From the NCBI GenBank assembly GCA_002428365.1, contig DIVW01000045.1, forward strand, positions 46,322-91,770: a stretch of 45,449 nt of DNA, written 5' to 3'. Shown here piece by piece: positions 23,919-32,117 of the stretch; within the stretch, counting starts at the first letter, position 1; every line of letters starts with the position of its first letter. A model generated the notes under the pieces. The model was not told the origin of the DNA, did no database searches, and saw nothing but the letters and a program-made list of their open reading frames with translations. Origin of the DNA: Propionibacteriaceae bacterium UBA6122 (GTDB taxonomy: Bacteria; Actinomycetota; Actinomycetes; Propionibacteriales; Propionibacteriaceae). The position numbers and the translations under genes were made by a program.

Positions 23919-24479
23919 ATGGCAGTAGACCAGGAGCGGGTGGCTGCCGCGGTGCGCGAAATCCTCATCGGCATCGGTGAGGATCCAGATCGAGACGGGT
24001 TGTTGGCAACCCCCGCGCGAGTGGCTAGGGCCTATGCGGAGGTGTTCGCCGGCCTGGACGCCGATCCGGCCGAAGTGCTTTCGACGACCTTTGAGTTGAG
24101 CCACGACGAGATGGTCCTGGTGCGCGACATTGAGCTGTGGAGTATCTGCGAGCATCACCTGCTGCCGTTCACTGGGGTGGCGCACATCGGCTACATCCCA
24201 AGTCATGGCCGGGTGACCGGCCTCAGCAAGCTGGCCCGGTTGGTGGACGCGTTCGCCAAGCGCCCGCAGGTACAGGAGCGGCTGACCTCGCAGATCGCCG
24301 ACGCCCTGGTGGAGCATCTGGGCGCCCGTGGCGTGATCGTGGTGATTGAGGCTGAGCACTTGTGTATGACGATGCGCGGGGTGCGAAAGCCCGGTGCGAA
24401 GACCGTCACCAGCGCCGTCCGCGGGGTGATGGCCAACCCGGCCACCCGGGCCGAAGTGATGAGCCTGATCATCGGCTGA
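23919..24479 (+). CDS. folE: GTP cyclohydrolase I
   Basis: First enzyme of tetrahydrofolate synthesis, converting GTP to dihydroneopterin triphosphate. Zinc ligands are in SICEHHLLPF and in AEHLCMTMRG. The GYIPSHGRVTGLSKLARL segment and the C-terminal GVRKPGAKTVTSA are the family signatures. Length is 186 residues. It starts three bases after the ftsH stop, so the two are one transcript. The next folate gene, folP, is separated by an unrelated lipoprotein gene. Confidence 0.96.
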   Translation: MAVDQERVAAAVREILIGIGEDPDRDGLLATPARVARAYAEVFAGLDADPAEVLSTTFELSHDEMVLVRDIELWSICEHHLLPFTGVAHIGYIPSHGRVTGLSKLARLVDAFAKRPQVQERLTSQIADALVEHLGARGVIVVIEAEHLCMTMRGVRKPGAKTVTSAVRGVMANPATRAEVMSLIIG

Positions 24480-24545
24480 GCTGGCTCGGCACCCGCGTAG
24501 TACCACCGGCGCGTTGTCCCCCTGTCGCTGGCGGGGCCAGCGCAC

Positions 24546-24551
24546 TACTGT
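24546..24551 (+). promoter_or_regulatory. -10 box TACTGT of the beta-helix lipoprotein gene
   Basis: The box ends seven bases before ATG 24559; no Shine-Dalgarno sequence is visible. The evidence is weaker than for the TAGGCT-type boxes elsewhere. Confidence 0.4.
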
Positions 24552-24558
24552 CTGGGGA

Positions 24559-25719
24559 ATGATGCGTACCCCTCCTCGTGTGTTGGTAGTCGCGATAGCC
24601 ACCATGGTCTCCTTGTCGGCCTGTGCCGCTCCTTCGGGGGCGGTGGTGGCGGGACCCACCACCGATGGCGGCTCGCCGGTGACCTCCACGCCGCAGGCCC
24701 CGGCCACGCCAGCCCAAACCGCGACCACCACGGCGACGCAGTTCACCGCCACCGCGGGCAATCCCAAAGGCAAAATGAAGGTGCCGTCTTATGGGCGACC
24801 GGTGAAGTCCACCAAGCCAAACCGGGTGATCGGCAGCGGCACGCCTGCCAGCTGCACCTCGGCCGCGGTGGTGGCTGCGGTAGCCAAGGGCGGGATCATT
24901 ACCTTCAACTGCGGCCCAGACCCGGTAACGATCACCATGCTGGCCACTGCCAAAGTGCGCAACACCAGCAAACTGGTGGTGCTTGATGGTGGCGGAAAGG
25001 TCACCCTCAGCGGCGATAAGAAGCGACGGATCCTCTACCAGAACACCTGCGACCAGGCCCAGGTTTGGACGACCTCGCACTGCCAGAACCAGCAGTACCC
25101 GCGGCTGGTAGTGCAGAACCTGACCTTTGCTGACGGCAACTCCACTGGGCAGCGCGCCGAAGGCGGTGGCGGCGGAGCGATCTTCGTGCGCGGCGGCCGC
25201 TTCACCGCGGTGAACTCCACCTTCGTCCGCAACACCTGCGATTCGACGGGTCCGGATTTGGGCGGTGCCGCGATTCGGGTGCTTAGCCAATACAAGAACA
25301 AGCCGGCCTACGTGACTGCCAGCACCTTCGATGGCGGGAGATGTTCAAATGGTGGCGCGCTCAGCAGCATCGGGGTGTCCTGGGTGGTGTTGAACAGCTT
25401 GTTCACTAACAACAAGGCGATCGGCAAGGGCGCCAACCCCAAGCGATCGGGCACCCCCGGCGGCGGCAGCGGCGGCGCGATCTATGCCGACGGCAACAAG
25501 TTCAACATCCGAATCGGTGGCACCGTGATTCAGAACAACGACGCGGTGGAGGGCGGTGGCGCCATCTTCTTCGTGAGCAACAATCGAACCGGCAAGCTGC
25601 GGATCGAATACTCGACCTTGAAGAACAATCCGAGCCACCGATTCTGGACCCGCGGCTACCCCGGGATCTTCTTCCTGGGCAAGGGCAAGCCGTCGTTGTC
25701 CCACTCGAAGCTGAGCTGA
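24559..25719 (+). CDS. secreted lipoprotein with right-handed parallel beta-helix
   Basis: A 386-residue protein with a clear lipoprotein signal (SLSAC). A Thr/Ala/Pro-rich tether follows to about residue 75. The remainder has Gly/Asn-rich repeating strands (GGGGAIFVRGGRF, NSTFVRNTCD, GGALSSIG, GSGGAIYADGNKF, GGGAIFFVSNN) typical of pectate-lyase-like or polymorphic-repeat beta-helices. Several Cys pairs suggest disulfides. No catalytic residues can be assigned. It could bind or cleave polysaccharide. Adjacent ATG codons at 24559 and 24562 are both possible starts. Its position between folE and folP is unusual. Confidence 0.85.
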   Translation: MMRTPPRVLVVAIATMVSLSACAAPSGAVVAGPTTDGGSPVTSTPQAPATPAQTATTTATQFTATAGNPKGKMKVPSYGRPVKSTKPNRVIGSGTPASCTSAAVVAAVAKGGIITFNCGPDPVTITMLATAKVRNTSKLVVLDGGGKVTLSGDKKRRILYQNTCDQAQVWTTSHCQNQQYPRLVVQNLTFADGNSTGQRAEGGGGGAIFVRGGRFTAVNSTFVRNTCDSTGPDLGGAAIRVLSQYKNKPAYVTASTFDGGRCSNGGALSSIGVSWVVLNSLFTNNKAIGKGANPKRSGTPGGGSGGAIYADGNKFNIRIGGTVIQNNDAVEGGGAIFFVSNNRTGKLRIEYSTLKNNPSHRFWTRGYPGIFFLGKGKPSLSHSKLS

Positions 25720-25761
25720 TTGGCATCGGTGGCCGCGATCCGGCGGCCAGGTGAGTTTGGC

Positions 25762-25767
25762 TAGGCT
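25762..25767 (+). promoter_or_regulatory. -10 box TAGGCT of folP
   Basis: The box ends six bases before GTG 25774, a clean leaderless layout that starts the folP-folB-folK-DUF3180 transcript. Confidence 0.55.
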
Positions 25768-25773
25768 TCGCTG

Positions 25774-26601
25774 GTGAGCAAACTGCCGCGTCCCGGACGC
25801 ACCCTGGTGATGGGGGTGCTGAATGTCACCCCTGACTCGTTCTCTGACGGGGGCGACTTCCTCGATGCCGATGCTGCGGTGGCCCGCGGCTTGGTGCTGG
25901 CGGCCGAAGGCGCCGATTTGGTGGACGTTGGTGGCGAGTCGACCCGTCCGGGCGCTGGCCGGATCGATCTGGACGCCGAACTGGCGCGGGTCCTGCCGGT
26001 GGTGGAGCGGCTGGCCGCAGCCGGGGTGGCGGTCTCAGTTGACACCACCAGGTCAGAAGTTGCGGCGGCGGCCGTGGCGGCTGGCGCCGTGTTGGTCAAC
26101 GACGTCTCTGGGGGTTTGGCTGACGCGCAGATGCTAGCGACCGTCGCCGACCTGGATTGCGCCTACCTGGCGATGCATTGGCGGGGCCATTCGGCCGAAA
26201 TGCAGCAGCGGGCTGTCTATCAAGACGTTGTTGCCGAAGTAATCGCCGAGCTGTCTGATCGGGTGACGGCGGCGAAAGCTGCTGGCATCAAAGCGTCCCG
26301 GTTGGTGATCGATCCGGGGCTGGGCTTCGCCAAGACCGTGGAACAAAACTGGACGCTGCTGCGTGAGCTCGACCAGTTCGACCGCTTGGGACTACCGATT
26401 CTGGTGGGCACGTCCCGGAAGCGCTTCCTTGGGGAACTGCTGGCCGATGCCGACGGTGCCCGCCCGCCAAAGAAACGTGACGATGCGACCACCGCTTTGA
26501 CCGCGCTACTGGCCGCTACTGGGGTTTGGGGGGTGCGCACGCACACCGTGCGTCCACAACTCGATGCGATCCTGGTCGCGGGGATGTGGCAGCGCCGCTG
26601 A
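25774..26601 (+). CDS. folP: dihydropteroate synthase
   Basis: Joins p-aminobenzoate to hydroxymethyl-dihydropterin diphosphate; this is the sulfonamide target. The family motifs are in order: VMGVLNVTPDSFSDGG at the N-terminus, DVGGESTRPGA, LVNDVSGG, DPGLGFAKT and the C-terminal GTSRKRFLGEL. Length is 275 residues. GTG 25774 is six bases after a -10 box and no ribosome site precedes it. It leads the downstream folate genes. Confidence 0.96.
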   Translation: MSKLPRPGRTLVMGVLNVTPDSFSDGGDFLDADAAVARGLVLAAEGADLVDVGGESTRPGAGRIDLDAELARVLPVVERLAAAGVAVSVDTTRSEVAAAAVAAGAVLVNDVSGGLADAQMLATVADLDCAYLAMHWRGHSAEMQQRAVYQDVVAEVIAELSDRVTAAKAAGIKASRLVIDPGLGFAKTVEQNWTLLRELDQFDRLGLPILVGTSRKRFLGELLADADGARPPKKRDDATTALTALLAATGVWGVRTHTVRPQLDAILVAGMWQRR

Positions 26602-26631
26602 GCGGCTATGGTTCGCCAAGGAGGCGAGGCG

Positions 26632-26997
26632 ATGGCAGTGGCAGACCGAATCCGGCTTACCGGAATTCGAGTGGACGCTGCCCATGGGGTCTATCCGGAA
26701 GAGAAGTTGCGACCGCAACCTTTCCTGATCGACGTCGAAGCCAGCCTGCGGCCGCGTCCAGACAGTGATGAGTTGGCCACTACCGTCGACTATTCAGTAC
26801 TGGCGGCAGCTATCGCCGAAACCGCGAGCACTGGTTCGGTGGATCTGATCGAAACCCTGGCCGAGCGGGTCGCGGCAACCTGCCTGGCCGATGTGAGAAT
26901 CGAGGCGGTCGAGGTGACCGTCCACAAACCTCAAGCACCAATGCCCGTTCCCGTCACCGGCGTCAGCGTGACAATCACCCGTAGGAGCCAGCAATGA
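26632..26997 (+). CDS. folB: dihydroneopterin aldolase
   Basis: Cleaves dihydroneopterin to 6-hydroxymethyl-dihydropterin in the folate pathway. The 121-residue product has the typical RIRLTGIRVDAAHGVYPEE start with the catalytic region near the Glu/His, SVDLIETLAERVA and the terminal VTVHKPQAPM. ATG 26632 has AAGGAGG at 26618-26624, seven bases upstream; the upstream ATG 26608 precedes that site and is unlikely. The stop overlaps the folK start (ATGA). Confidence 0.95.
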   Translation: MAVADRIRLTGIRVDAAHGVYPEEKLRPQPFLIDVEASLRPRPDSDELATTVDYSVLAAAIAETASTGSVDLIETLAERVAATCLADVRIEAVEVTVHKPQAPMPVPVTGVSVTITRRSQQ

Positions 26998-27536
26998 GCG
27001 ATGACTACCTAGATATCGACGTCCTATCTGGGATGAGCCCGCTGCGGGAGGCAGTATTCTCACTCGGTTCCAATCTCGGGGATCGGTTTGAGTACCTGCA
27101 AGGCGCAGTCAAACACCTGCGCACGACCCCAGGCTTAGAGGTGACCGGCATCTCCTCGGTTTACGAAACGACGCCGGTCGGGCCGCTGGATCAACCGGAC
27201 TTCTTGAATCTGGTGGTGGTCACTTCTTCCTCACTGGCTTCGATGGTGATGTTGGAGCGCGCCCTGGCCATCGAGGATGCGTTTGAGCGGGTCCGTGAAG
27301 TGCCCGGCGGGCCCCGCACCGTGGACGTGGATCTGATCGCCGTCGATGACCGGCAGATCAACAACGACTTCATCACGCTGCCGCACCCGCGGGCCCACGA
27401 GCGCGGCTTCGTGCTGGTGCCGTGGCTGGAGCTGAGGCCTGATGCGGAGATTGTTGGCCAGGGCAAAATCGCCGACCTGGTAGCCGGGGTGGATGTGACT
27501 GGCGTGCGGCGTCGGGCTGACCTGCGAGTTGAGTAA
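26994..27536 (+). CDS. folK: 2-amino-4-hydroxy-6-hydroxymethyldihydropteridine diphosphokinase
   Basis: Pyrophosphorylates hydroxymethyl-dihydropterin for folP. The family signatures are FSLGSNLGDR, SVYETTPVGPLDQPDFLN, and the metal site GPRTVDVDLIAVD followed by LPHPRAHERGFVLVP. The first 20 residues (MSDDYLDIDVLSGMSPLREA) are an extra N-terminal stretch relative to short homologues, but the ATGA overlap with folB supports this start. The product has 180 residues. Its stop codon overlaps the next start (TAATG). Confidence 0.95.
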   Translation: MSDDYLDIDVLSGMSPLREAVFSLGSNLGDRFEYLQGAVKHLRTTPGLEVTGISSVYETTPVGPLDQPDFLNLVVVTSSSLASMVMLERALAIEDAFERVREVPGGPRTVDVDLIAVDDRQINNDFITLPHPRAHERGFVLVPWLELRPDAEIVGQGKIADLVAGVDVTGVRRRADLRVE

Positions 27537-28054
27537 TGCCCGATTCTGAGCCTCAGGGCACGGTTGCGCCCACGGGCTGGCAGTCGGTCGTCGCGGCCGT
27601 CCTGATCGGCGCGGGCACTGGCTGGTTGATCTTCGATGTGCCAGATCGACTCGGTTGGCCGTTGCCAGCGCTGCCGATGATCGGATCGGGGGCCATTGCT
27701 GTTTTGGCGGTCTCGGTTGGCTTCGCGGCGTGGTCGACTCATCGGCGCATTCAGGTGCGACGCGAGCCCGTCCCGCCAGTGCGGGCTGTGACCTTGTTGG
27801 TGCTCGGGAAGACTTGCCTGCTGGCCGGTGCGGGGATGGCTGCCGGCTATGCGGTGGTGTTCGGGTACTTCCTGAACAGGTTGGCCGCAGAGCTGGCCAG
27901 AGAGCGGGTAATCAGTTCCGCGGTGGCCGCAGTTGGCGCAATCGGCTTGGCTATTGGCGGTGCAATTCTGGAGCGTTCCTGCCGAATCCCCGGTCCCCCT
28001 AGCGGGGACGCCACGCCGAAGGGCCTTCCGAGAAGTCCGGGGAGCCCCGACTAG
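27536..28054 (+). CDS. DUF3180 membrane protein
   Basis: A 172-residue membrane protein with four hydrophobic segments (about 17-33, 44-63, 82-104 and 121-140) and a Pro-rich polar tail. It lies directly after folK with TAATG overlap, which is the position of the DUF3180 family throughout actinobacteria (Rv3605c in M. tuberculosis). Its function is unknown; translational coupling to folK is the only clue. Confidence 0.85.
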   Translation: MPDSEPQGTVAPTGWQSVVAAVLIGAGTGWLIFDVPDRLGWPLPALPMIGSGAIAVLAVSVGFAAWSTHRRIQVRREPVPPVRAVTLLVLGKTCLLAGAGMAAGYAVVFGYFLNRLAAELARERVISSAVAAVGAIGLAIGGAILERSCRIPGPPSGDATPKGLPRSPGSPD

Positions 28055-28057
28055 ACT
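28052..28057 (+). promoter_or_regulatory. -10 box TAGACT of the coiled-coil membrane protein gene
   Basis: The box overlaps the DUF3180 stop codon and ends seven bases before GTG 28065, giving a leaderless start inside the operon end. Confidence 0.5.
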
Positions 28058-28064
28058 CTGCGAC

Positions 28065-28688
28065 GTGTTACCCGTAGCCGCTTCGAGGAAAGCGATACCT
28101 TCCCCGCGCCGCCGCTTCACGCGGCTCTCGTTGCTCGGTTCGGCAGTTGCTGCAGTTGTTGCTGGATTCGGTGGGGTGTGGTTGCCCATCGGTTTGGTGC
28201 TGGCAGTTGCTGGCGGTGTCCTTGCTGCCACCTTCGGATGGCGAGAAGTAAGGACGACCCGAACGACGCTACAAGCTGAACAGCGTGATGATGCCAAACG
28301 TGCCTCCGAATTGATGCAGCAAGCGAGTCGGCAGCACCTCGGCATTGTGAAGCTGTTGAGCTCACGTAATGAAGTACTAGTCCATCAACTCGCTGAGACC
28401 CGCTCGGAGTCGGCGACTCTTGCCCGTGAGGCCTCCCGGCTTCGCGGTGACAAGATCGCGCTGCAGTTCGAACTCAATCAGCGGACGCTTGAACTCACCA
28501 CTGTGCGTGAGAGCCTGAACGCCGTTCAGGCCGCCCTTGACGCGGATGTGGTACCTCTGCCGGTACGCGAGATCGCTGACACTGCAAGTCACGATTTGTG
28601 GACCGAGGACGGTTTTCCGACCGTCATTCAGCTGGCAGCCCTGGCCAATCCGCCAGTGCGCCAGGTGGAGCAGCGCAAGCACGCTTGA
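28065..28688 (+). CDS. membrane-anchored coiled-coil protein, unknown function
   Basis: I do not recognise it. The 207-residue protein has a short basic N-terminus, two adjoining membrane segments (about 22-57) and then roughly 90 residues of heptad-like helix rich in Glu, Arg, Gln and Leu (TTLQAEQRDDAKRASE, LARE.SRLRGDKIALQFE), ending in a less regular 50-residue tail. Topology with a cytoplasmic coiled coil is likely. GTG 28065 is set by the -10 box; the open frame runs back to 27933 inside DUF3180. A strong terminator follows, so it ends the folate region. A scaffold or septation role is conceivable but unsupported. Confidence 0.75.
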   Translation: MLPVAASRKAIPSPRRRFTRLSLLGSAVAAVVAGFGGVWLPIGLVLAVAGGVLAATFGWREVRTTRTTLQAEQRDDAKRASELMQQASRQHLGIVKLLSSRNEVLVHQLAETRSESATLAREASRLRGDKIALQFELNQRTLELTTVRESLNAVQAALDADVVPLPVREIADTASHDLWTEDGFPTVIQLAALANPPVRQVEQRKHA

Positions 28689-28701
28689 GGCGACAACTAA
28701 G

Positions 28702-28733
28702 CATCGCACCCGACCCAACGGTCGGGTGCGATG
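28702..28733. terminator. terminator after the coiled-coil protein gene
   Basis: A perfect 14-bp stem (CATCGCACCCGACC and its complement) around CAAC, followed by TCGTTTA. Confidence 0.9.
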
Positions 28734-28981
28734 TCGTTTACGCCGGAGTCCAGTGAGGCTTGAAATAGCTGTCGGATGGCACCCAGAAGCACGCGAGATC
28801 GTGCAGTCTGTGAGTGCGTCTGTGCACTTTGGTGCAAAACTACTTACCAAACCCAGGTTGCTTTGGATGGTCGATTTTCGTGAACACCGTACTCCGGACT
28901 TCCGCTTATGTGACCGTTACCCCAAGCCGGAACTTGCCGCTTGGCAAGGATGAAACAAAGCACCAAGATTCAGAAGTTGGC
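28734..28981. other. gene-free, less GC-rich stretch upstream of lsr2
   Basis: I find no credible gene on either strand. The base composition is visibly lower in GC than the neighbouring coding DNA, and the short frames lack ribosome sites and codon bias. One hairpin (CTTGCC-GCTT-GGCAAG) lies at 28933-28948. It may be eroded coding DNA or a regulatory region bound by Lsr2 itself, which prefers AT-rich DNA. Confidence 0.5.
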
Positions 28982-29009
28982 TTGCGAATAGCTACCTAAG
29001 GTATATGCT
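28982..29009 (+). promoter_or_regulatory. lsr2 promoter (TTGCGA, 16 bases, TATGCT)
   Basis: A -35 TTGCGA at 28982-28987 and a -10 TATGCT at 29004-29009 give a leader of about 57 bases before lsr2. This is the best-formed two-box promoter in the window. Confidence 0.6.
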
Positions 29010-29072
29010 TCCAGAACGCATTGGGGAGCCAATTTGCTACCGTCTCCCGGTAGCCGAATCGAAAGGACCGAC

Positions 29073-29399
29073 ATGGCCAAGCGAGTTCAGGTCATCCACA
29101 CCGACGACCTTGACGGTAGTGAAGCTGACGAGACAATCTCGTTCGCATTGGATGGCATCGCATACTCGATCGACCTGTCTGCTGCCAACGCCCGCAAGCT
29201 CCGCGACGCATTCGCACCGTTCATTGCCGCAGGGGAGCGCGATCGCAGCGCCCGCCGGCAGGGGTCGGGTCGTCGCAAGTCCGGTGGAACCGCCGCCACC
29301 GAGATTCGCGCCTGGGCGATTGCCCAGGGCATGCAGGTTTCCAGCCGTGGCCGAGTTTCGGCCGAGGTTCGCGAAGCTTACGAGCGCGCGCACAGCTGA
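29073..29399 (+). CDS. lsr2: Lsr2 nucleoid-associated protein
   Basis: A 108-residue H-NS-like xenogeneic silencer of actinobacteria. The N-terminal dimerisation domain (about 1-60, AKRVQVIHTDDLDG) is followed by a basic linker (RRQGSGRRK). The C-terminal DNA-binding domain contains the RGR minor-groove hook in SSRGRVSAEV. ATG 29073 has GAAAGGA at 29061-29067; the longer frame to 29034 reads through the ribosome site. It is monocistronic, with its own promoter and terminator. The position next to clpC is conserved in mycobacteria and relatives. Confidence 0.96.
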   Translation: MAKRVQVIHTDDLDGSEADETISFALDGIAYSIDLSAANARKLRDAFAPFIAAGERDRSARRQGSGRRKSGGTAATEIRAWAIAQGMQVSSRGRVSAEVREAYERAHS

Positions 29400-29410
29400 G
29401 CATGACCGTG

Positions 29411-29441
29411 GCCCCCGGCTCAGATTGATTGAGCCGGGGGC
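29411..29441. terminator. lsr2 terminator
   Basis: A perfect 12-bp GC stem (GCCCCCGGCTCA and complement) around GATTGAT, twelve bases after the lsr2 stop. There is little T-tract, as often in actinobacteria. Confidence 0.85.
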
Positions 29442-29477
29442 GAACACGGGACTTCTTCGCGTTGGGCTGGCGTTAAC

Positions 29478-29483
29478 TAGACT
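29478..29483 (+). promoter_or_regulatory. -10 box TAGACT of clpC
   Basis: TAGACT lies 74 bases before ATG 29558, giving a leader of about 68 bases. No clear -35 and no confident ClgR site were found. Confidence 0.4.
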
Positions 29484-29557
29484 GATAGCACTGGATGCGC
29501 GGTCCGCAAAGGTCAGCGTCCCGGGGTTCGCCGCAGCTCGACTAAGGAGTCCCACGC

Positions 29558-32059
29558 ATGTTCGATCGGTTCACCGACCGCGCCCGTCGAGTGATCGTGC
29601 TCGCTCAAGACGAGGCGCGGATGCTCAACCACAACTACATCGGTACTGAGCACCTGCTGCTCGGGCTGATTCATGAGGGTGAAGGCGTCGCGGCGAAGGC
29701 TCTGGAATCCCTGGGGATCTCCCTGGAAGCGGTTCGCGAACAGGTCGAGGAAATCATCGGGCAGGGACAACAGGCACCCACCGGCCATATTCCCTTCACT
29801 CCACGCGCCAAGAAGGTGCTGGAGTTCTCGATGCGCGAGGCGCTGCAGATCAATCACCCCTACATCGGTACCGAGCACATCCTGCTCGGGCTGATTCGTG
29901 AGGGTGAGGGGGTCGCAGCGCAGGTGCTGATCAAGCTCGGCGCCGATCTAAACCGGGTGCGCAGCACCGTATTGCAGTTGCTGAGTGGCTATCAGGGCAA
30001 GGAAGCTGCCACCTCAGGTGCACCCGACGTCGGCCCCGCAGCCTCGGCCGCGACCATCCTGGATCAGTTCGGGCGTAACTTGACCCAGGCTGCGCGGGAA
30101 AACAAGCTCGATCCGGTCATCGGCCGGGAGAAGGAAATCGAGCGCGTGATGACCGTGCTCTCCAGGCGCACCAAGAACAACCCGGTGTTGATTGGCGAAC
30201 CAGGCGTTGGTAAGACCGCCGTCGTCGAAGGTTTGAGTCAGGCGATCGTGCGTGGCGATGTGCCAGAGACCTTGCGGGATAAGCAGATCTACACGTTGGA
30301 CCTTGGCGCGCTGGTGGCCGGTTCGCGCTACCGCGGTGATTTCGAAGAGCGGCTGAAGAAGGTGCTTAAGGAAATCAAGACCCGCGGTGACGTGGTGCTG
30401 TTCATCGATGAGATCCACACCCTGGTCGGTGCAGGTGCGGCCGAAGGTGCGATTGATGCTGCCTCGATTTTGAAGCCCATGTTGGCGCGCGGGGAGTTGC
30501 AGACCATTGGCGCCACGACTTTGGACGAATACCGCAAGCACATCGAGAAGGATGCCGCTCTAGAGCGACGTTTCCAGCCGATCCAGGTCGCTGAGCCGTC
30601 GATTGCGCTGACCATCGACATTCTGCGCGGGCTTCGTGATCGGTACGAGGCGCACCACCGGATCACCATCACTGATGGGGCGCTCACTGCCGCGGCCCAG
30701 ATGGCCAGCCGCTACATCTCCGACCGCTTCTTGCCGGACAAGGCGATTGATCTGATCGATGAGGCCGGCGCCCGGCTGCGCATTCGTCGGATGACTGCGC
30801 CGCCGGATCTGCGCGAGTTTGACGAGAAGATTGCGGCCGTCCGTTTGCAGAAAGAGGCTGCCATTGACGCCCAGGACTTCGAGGTGGCTGCCCGGCTGCG
30901 CGACGATGAGCGCAAACTGACGGTGGCTCGAGCCGAGAAGGAAGAGGCGTGGAAGTCCGGTGACCAGGACGTTCCGGCCGAGGTCGATGAAGAGGCGATC
31001 GCCGAGGTGCTCTCAAGCTCGACCGGAATCCCGGTCTTCAAACTGACCGAGGAAGAGTCCTCGCGGCTGCTGAAGATGGAGGAGGAGATCGGTCGGCGCT
31101 ACATCGGCCAGCACGACGCGGTCAAGGCGCTTTCTCGTTCGATCCGGCGTACCCGGGCTGGGCTGAAGGATCCCAAGCGGCCCAGCGGGTCGTTCATCTT
31201 CGCCGGTCCTTCCGGGGTTGGTAAGACCGAGTTGACCAAGGCGCTCACCGAGTTCCTTTTCGGTGACGAAGACGCCCTGATCACCCTCGACATGAGCGAG
31301 TACTCCGAGAAGCACACCGCTTCGCGGATGTTCGGCTCCCCGCCCGGCTATGTGGGTTACGAGGAGGGTGGCCAGCTCACTGAGAAGGTGCGCCGCAAGC
31401 CGTTCAGTGTGGTCCTGTTTGACGAGATCGAGAAGGCCCACCCCGACATCTTCAACTCGCTGTTGCAGATCTTGGACGAGGGTCGACTCACCGACGCTCA
31501 GGGCCGGGTGGTCGACTTCAAGAACACGGTGATCGTGATGACCACCAACCTTGGCACCCGCGACATCTCTAAGTCGGTGAACCTGGGCTTCAGCCAGAGC
31601 TCCGATGAAGCAGGCAGCTACGAGAAGATGAAGGCCAAGGTCTCAGACGAACTGAAGCAGCACTTCCGGCCGGAGTTCTTGAACCGGGTGGACGAGATCG
31701 TGGTCTTCCATCAGCTCACCACGGCCGACATCGAACGCATCGTGGACCTGATGATCGCCGAGATCGAGGATCGGCTGCGGGATCGGGACATGGGCATCGA
31801 GCTAACGCCGGCTGCCAAGACTCTGATCGCCAAGCGTGGCTTCGACCCGGTGTTGGGTGCGCGTCCGTTGCGACGGGCCATCCAGCGCGACATCGAAGAC
31901 ATCCTGGCGGAGAAGATTCTGTTCTCTGAGGTCAAGTCCGGCCAGATTGTGGTTGTCGATGTCGCTCCAGAAGGCTCCGAGCTGGCTTTCACCTTCACCG
32001 GTGAGACCAAGCACGCGGTGCCGGATCTGCCTACCGCAGAGTTGGGCCAGACCTCCTAA
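29558..32059 (+). CDS. clpC: ClpC AAA+ unfoldase of the Clp protease
   Basis: An 833-residue class I Hsp100 that unfolds substrates for ClpP. Two ClpN repeats lie at about 1-145 (NYIGTEHLLLGLI and HPYIGTEHILLGLI). The first AAA domain has GEPGVGKTAVVEG and LFIDEIHT. A UVR-type linker coiled coil (FEVAARLRDDERKLT) follows, and the second AAA domain has GPSGVGKTELTKAL and LFDEIEKAHPD. An LGF tripeptide in SVNLGFSQ is the ClpP-docking loop. AAGGAG at 29544-29549 sits eight bases before the ATG. It stands alone between two terminators. Confidence 0.97.
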   Translation: MFDRFTDRARRVIVLAQDEARMLNHNYIGTEHLLLGLIHEGEGVAAKALESLGISLEAVREQVEEIIGQGQQAPTGHIPFTPRAKKVLEFSMREALQINHPYIGTEHILLGLIREGEGVAAQVLIKLGADLNRVRSTVLQLLSGYQGKEAATSGAPDVGPAASAATILDQFGRNLTQAARENKLDPVIGREKEIERVMTVLSRRTKNNPVLIGEPGVGKTAVVEGLSQAIVRGDVPETLRDKQIYTLDLGALVAGSRYRGDFEERLKKVLKEIKTRGDVVLFIDEIHTLVGAGAAEGAIDAASILKPMLARGELQTIGATTLDEYRKHIEKDAALERRFQPIQVAEPSIALTIDILRGLRDRYEAHHRITITDGALTAAAQMASRYISDRFLPDKAIDLIDEAGARLRIRRMTAPPDLREFDEKIAAVRLQKEAAIDAQDFEVAARLRDDERKLTVARAEKEEAWKSGDQDVPAEVDEEAIAEVLSSSTGIPVFKLTEEESSRLLKMEEEIGRRYIGQHDAVKALSRSIRRTRAGLKDPKRPSGSFIFAGPSGVGKTELTKALTEFLFGDEDALITLDMSEYSEKHTASRMFGSPPGYVGYEEGGQLTEKVRRKPFSVVLFDEIEKAHPDIFNSLLQILDEGRLTDAQGRVVDFKNTVIVMTTNLGTRDISKSVNLGFSQSSDEAGSYEKMKAKVSDELKQHFRPEFLNRVDEIVVFHQLTTADIERIVDLMIAEIEDRLRDRDMGIELTPAAKTLIAKRGFDPVLGARPLRRAIQRDIEDILAEKILFSEVKSGQIVVVDVAPEGSELAFTFTGETKHAVPDLPTAELGQTS

Positions 32060-32065
32060 ACCAAG

Positions 32066-32107
32066 AAGAAGCGGCCCCGGTTCCACTCGGAACCGGGGCC
32101 GCTTCTT
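32066..32107. terminator. bidirectional terminator between clpC and the DUF4190 gene
   Basis: A perfect 19-bp stem (AAGAAGCGGCCCCGGTTCC and complement) around ACTC, with A-rich and T-rich ends serving both convergent genes. Confidence 0.93.
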
Positions 32108-32117
32108 GATTGCTGGG

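Noticed and set aside
22713..24773. 686-residue open frame on the minus strand opposite ftsH and folE
   Set aside because: It is antisense to two certain genes, has low-complexity His/Arg/Gly-rich content, and is the expected by-product of GC-rich third positions.
28814..28999. 61-residue plus-strand frame in the gap before lsr2
   Set aside because: No ribosome site, no codon bias, and it ends inside the lsr2 promoter.
29440..29560. ClgR-binding site upstream of clpC
   Set aside because: CGC- and GCG-containing stretches are present, but none has the expected spacing and symmetry closely enough to claim.
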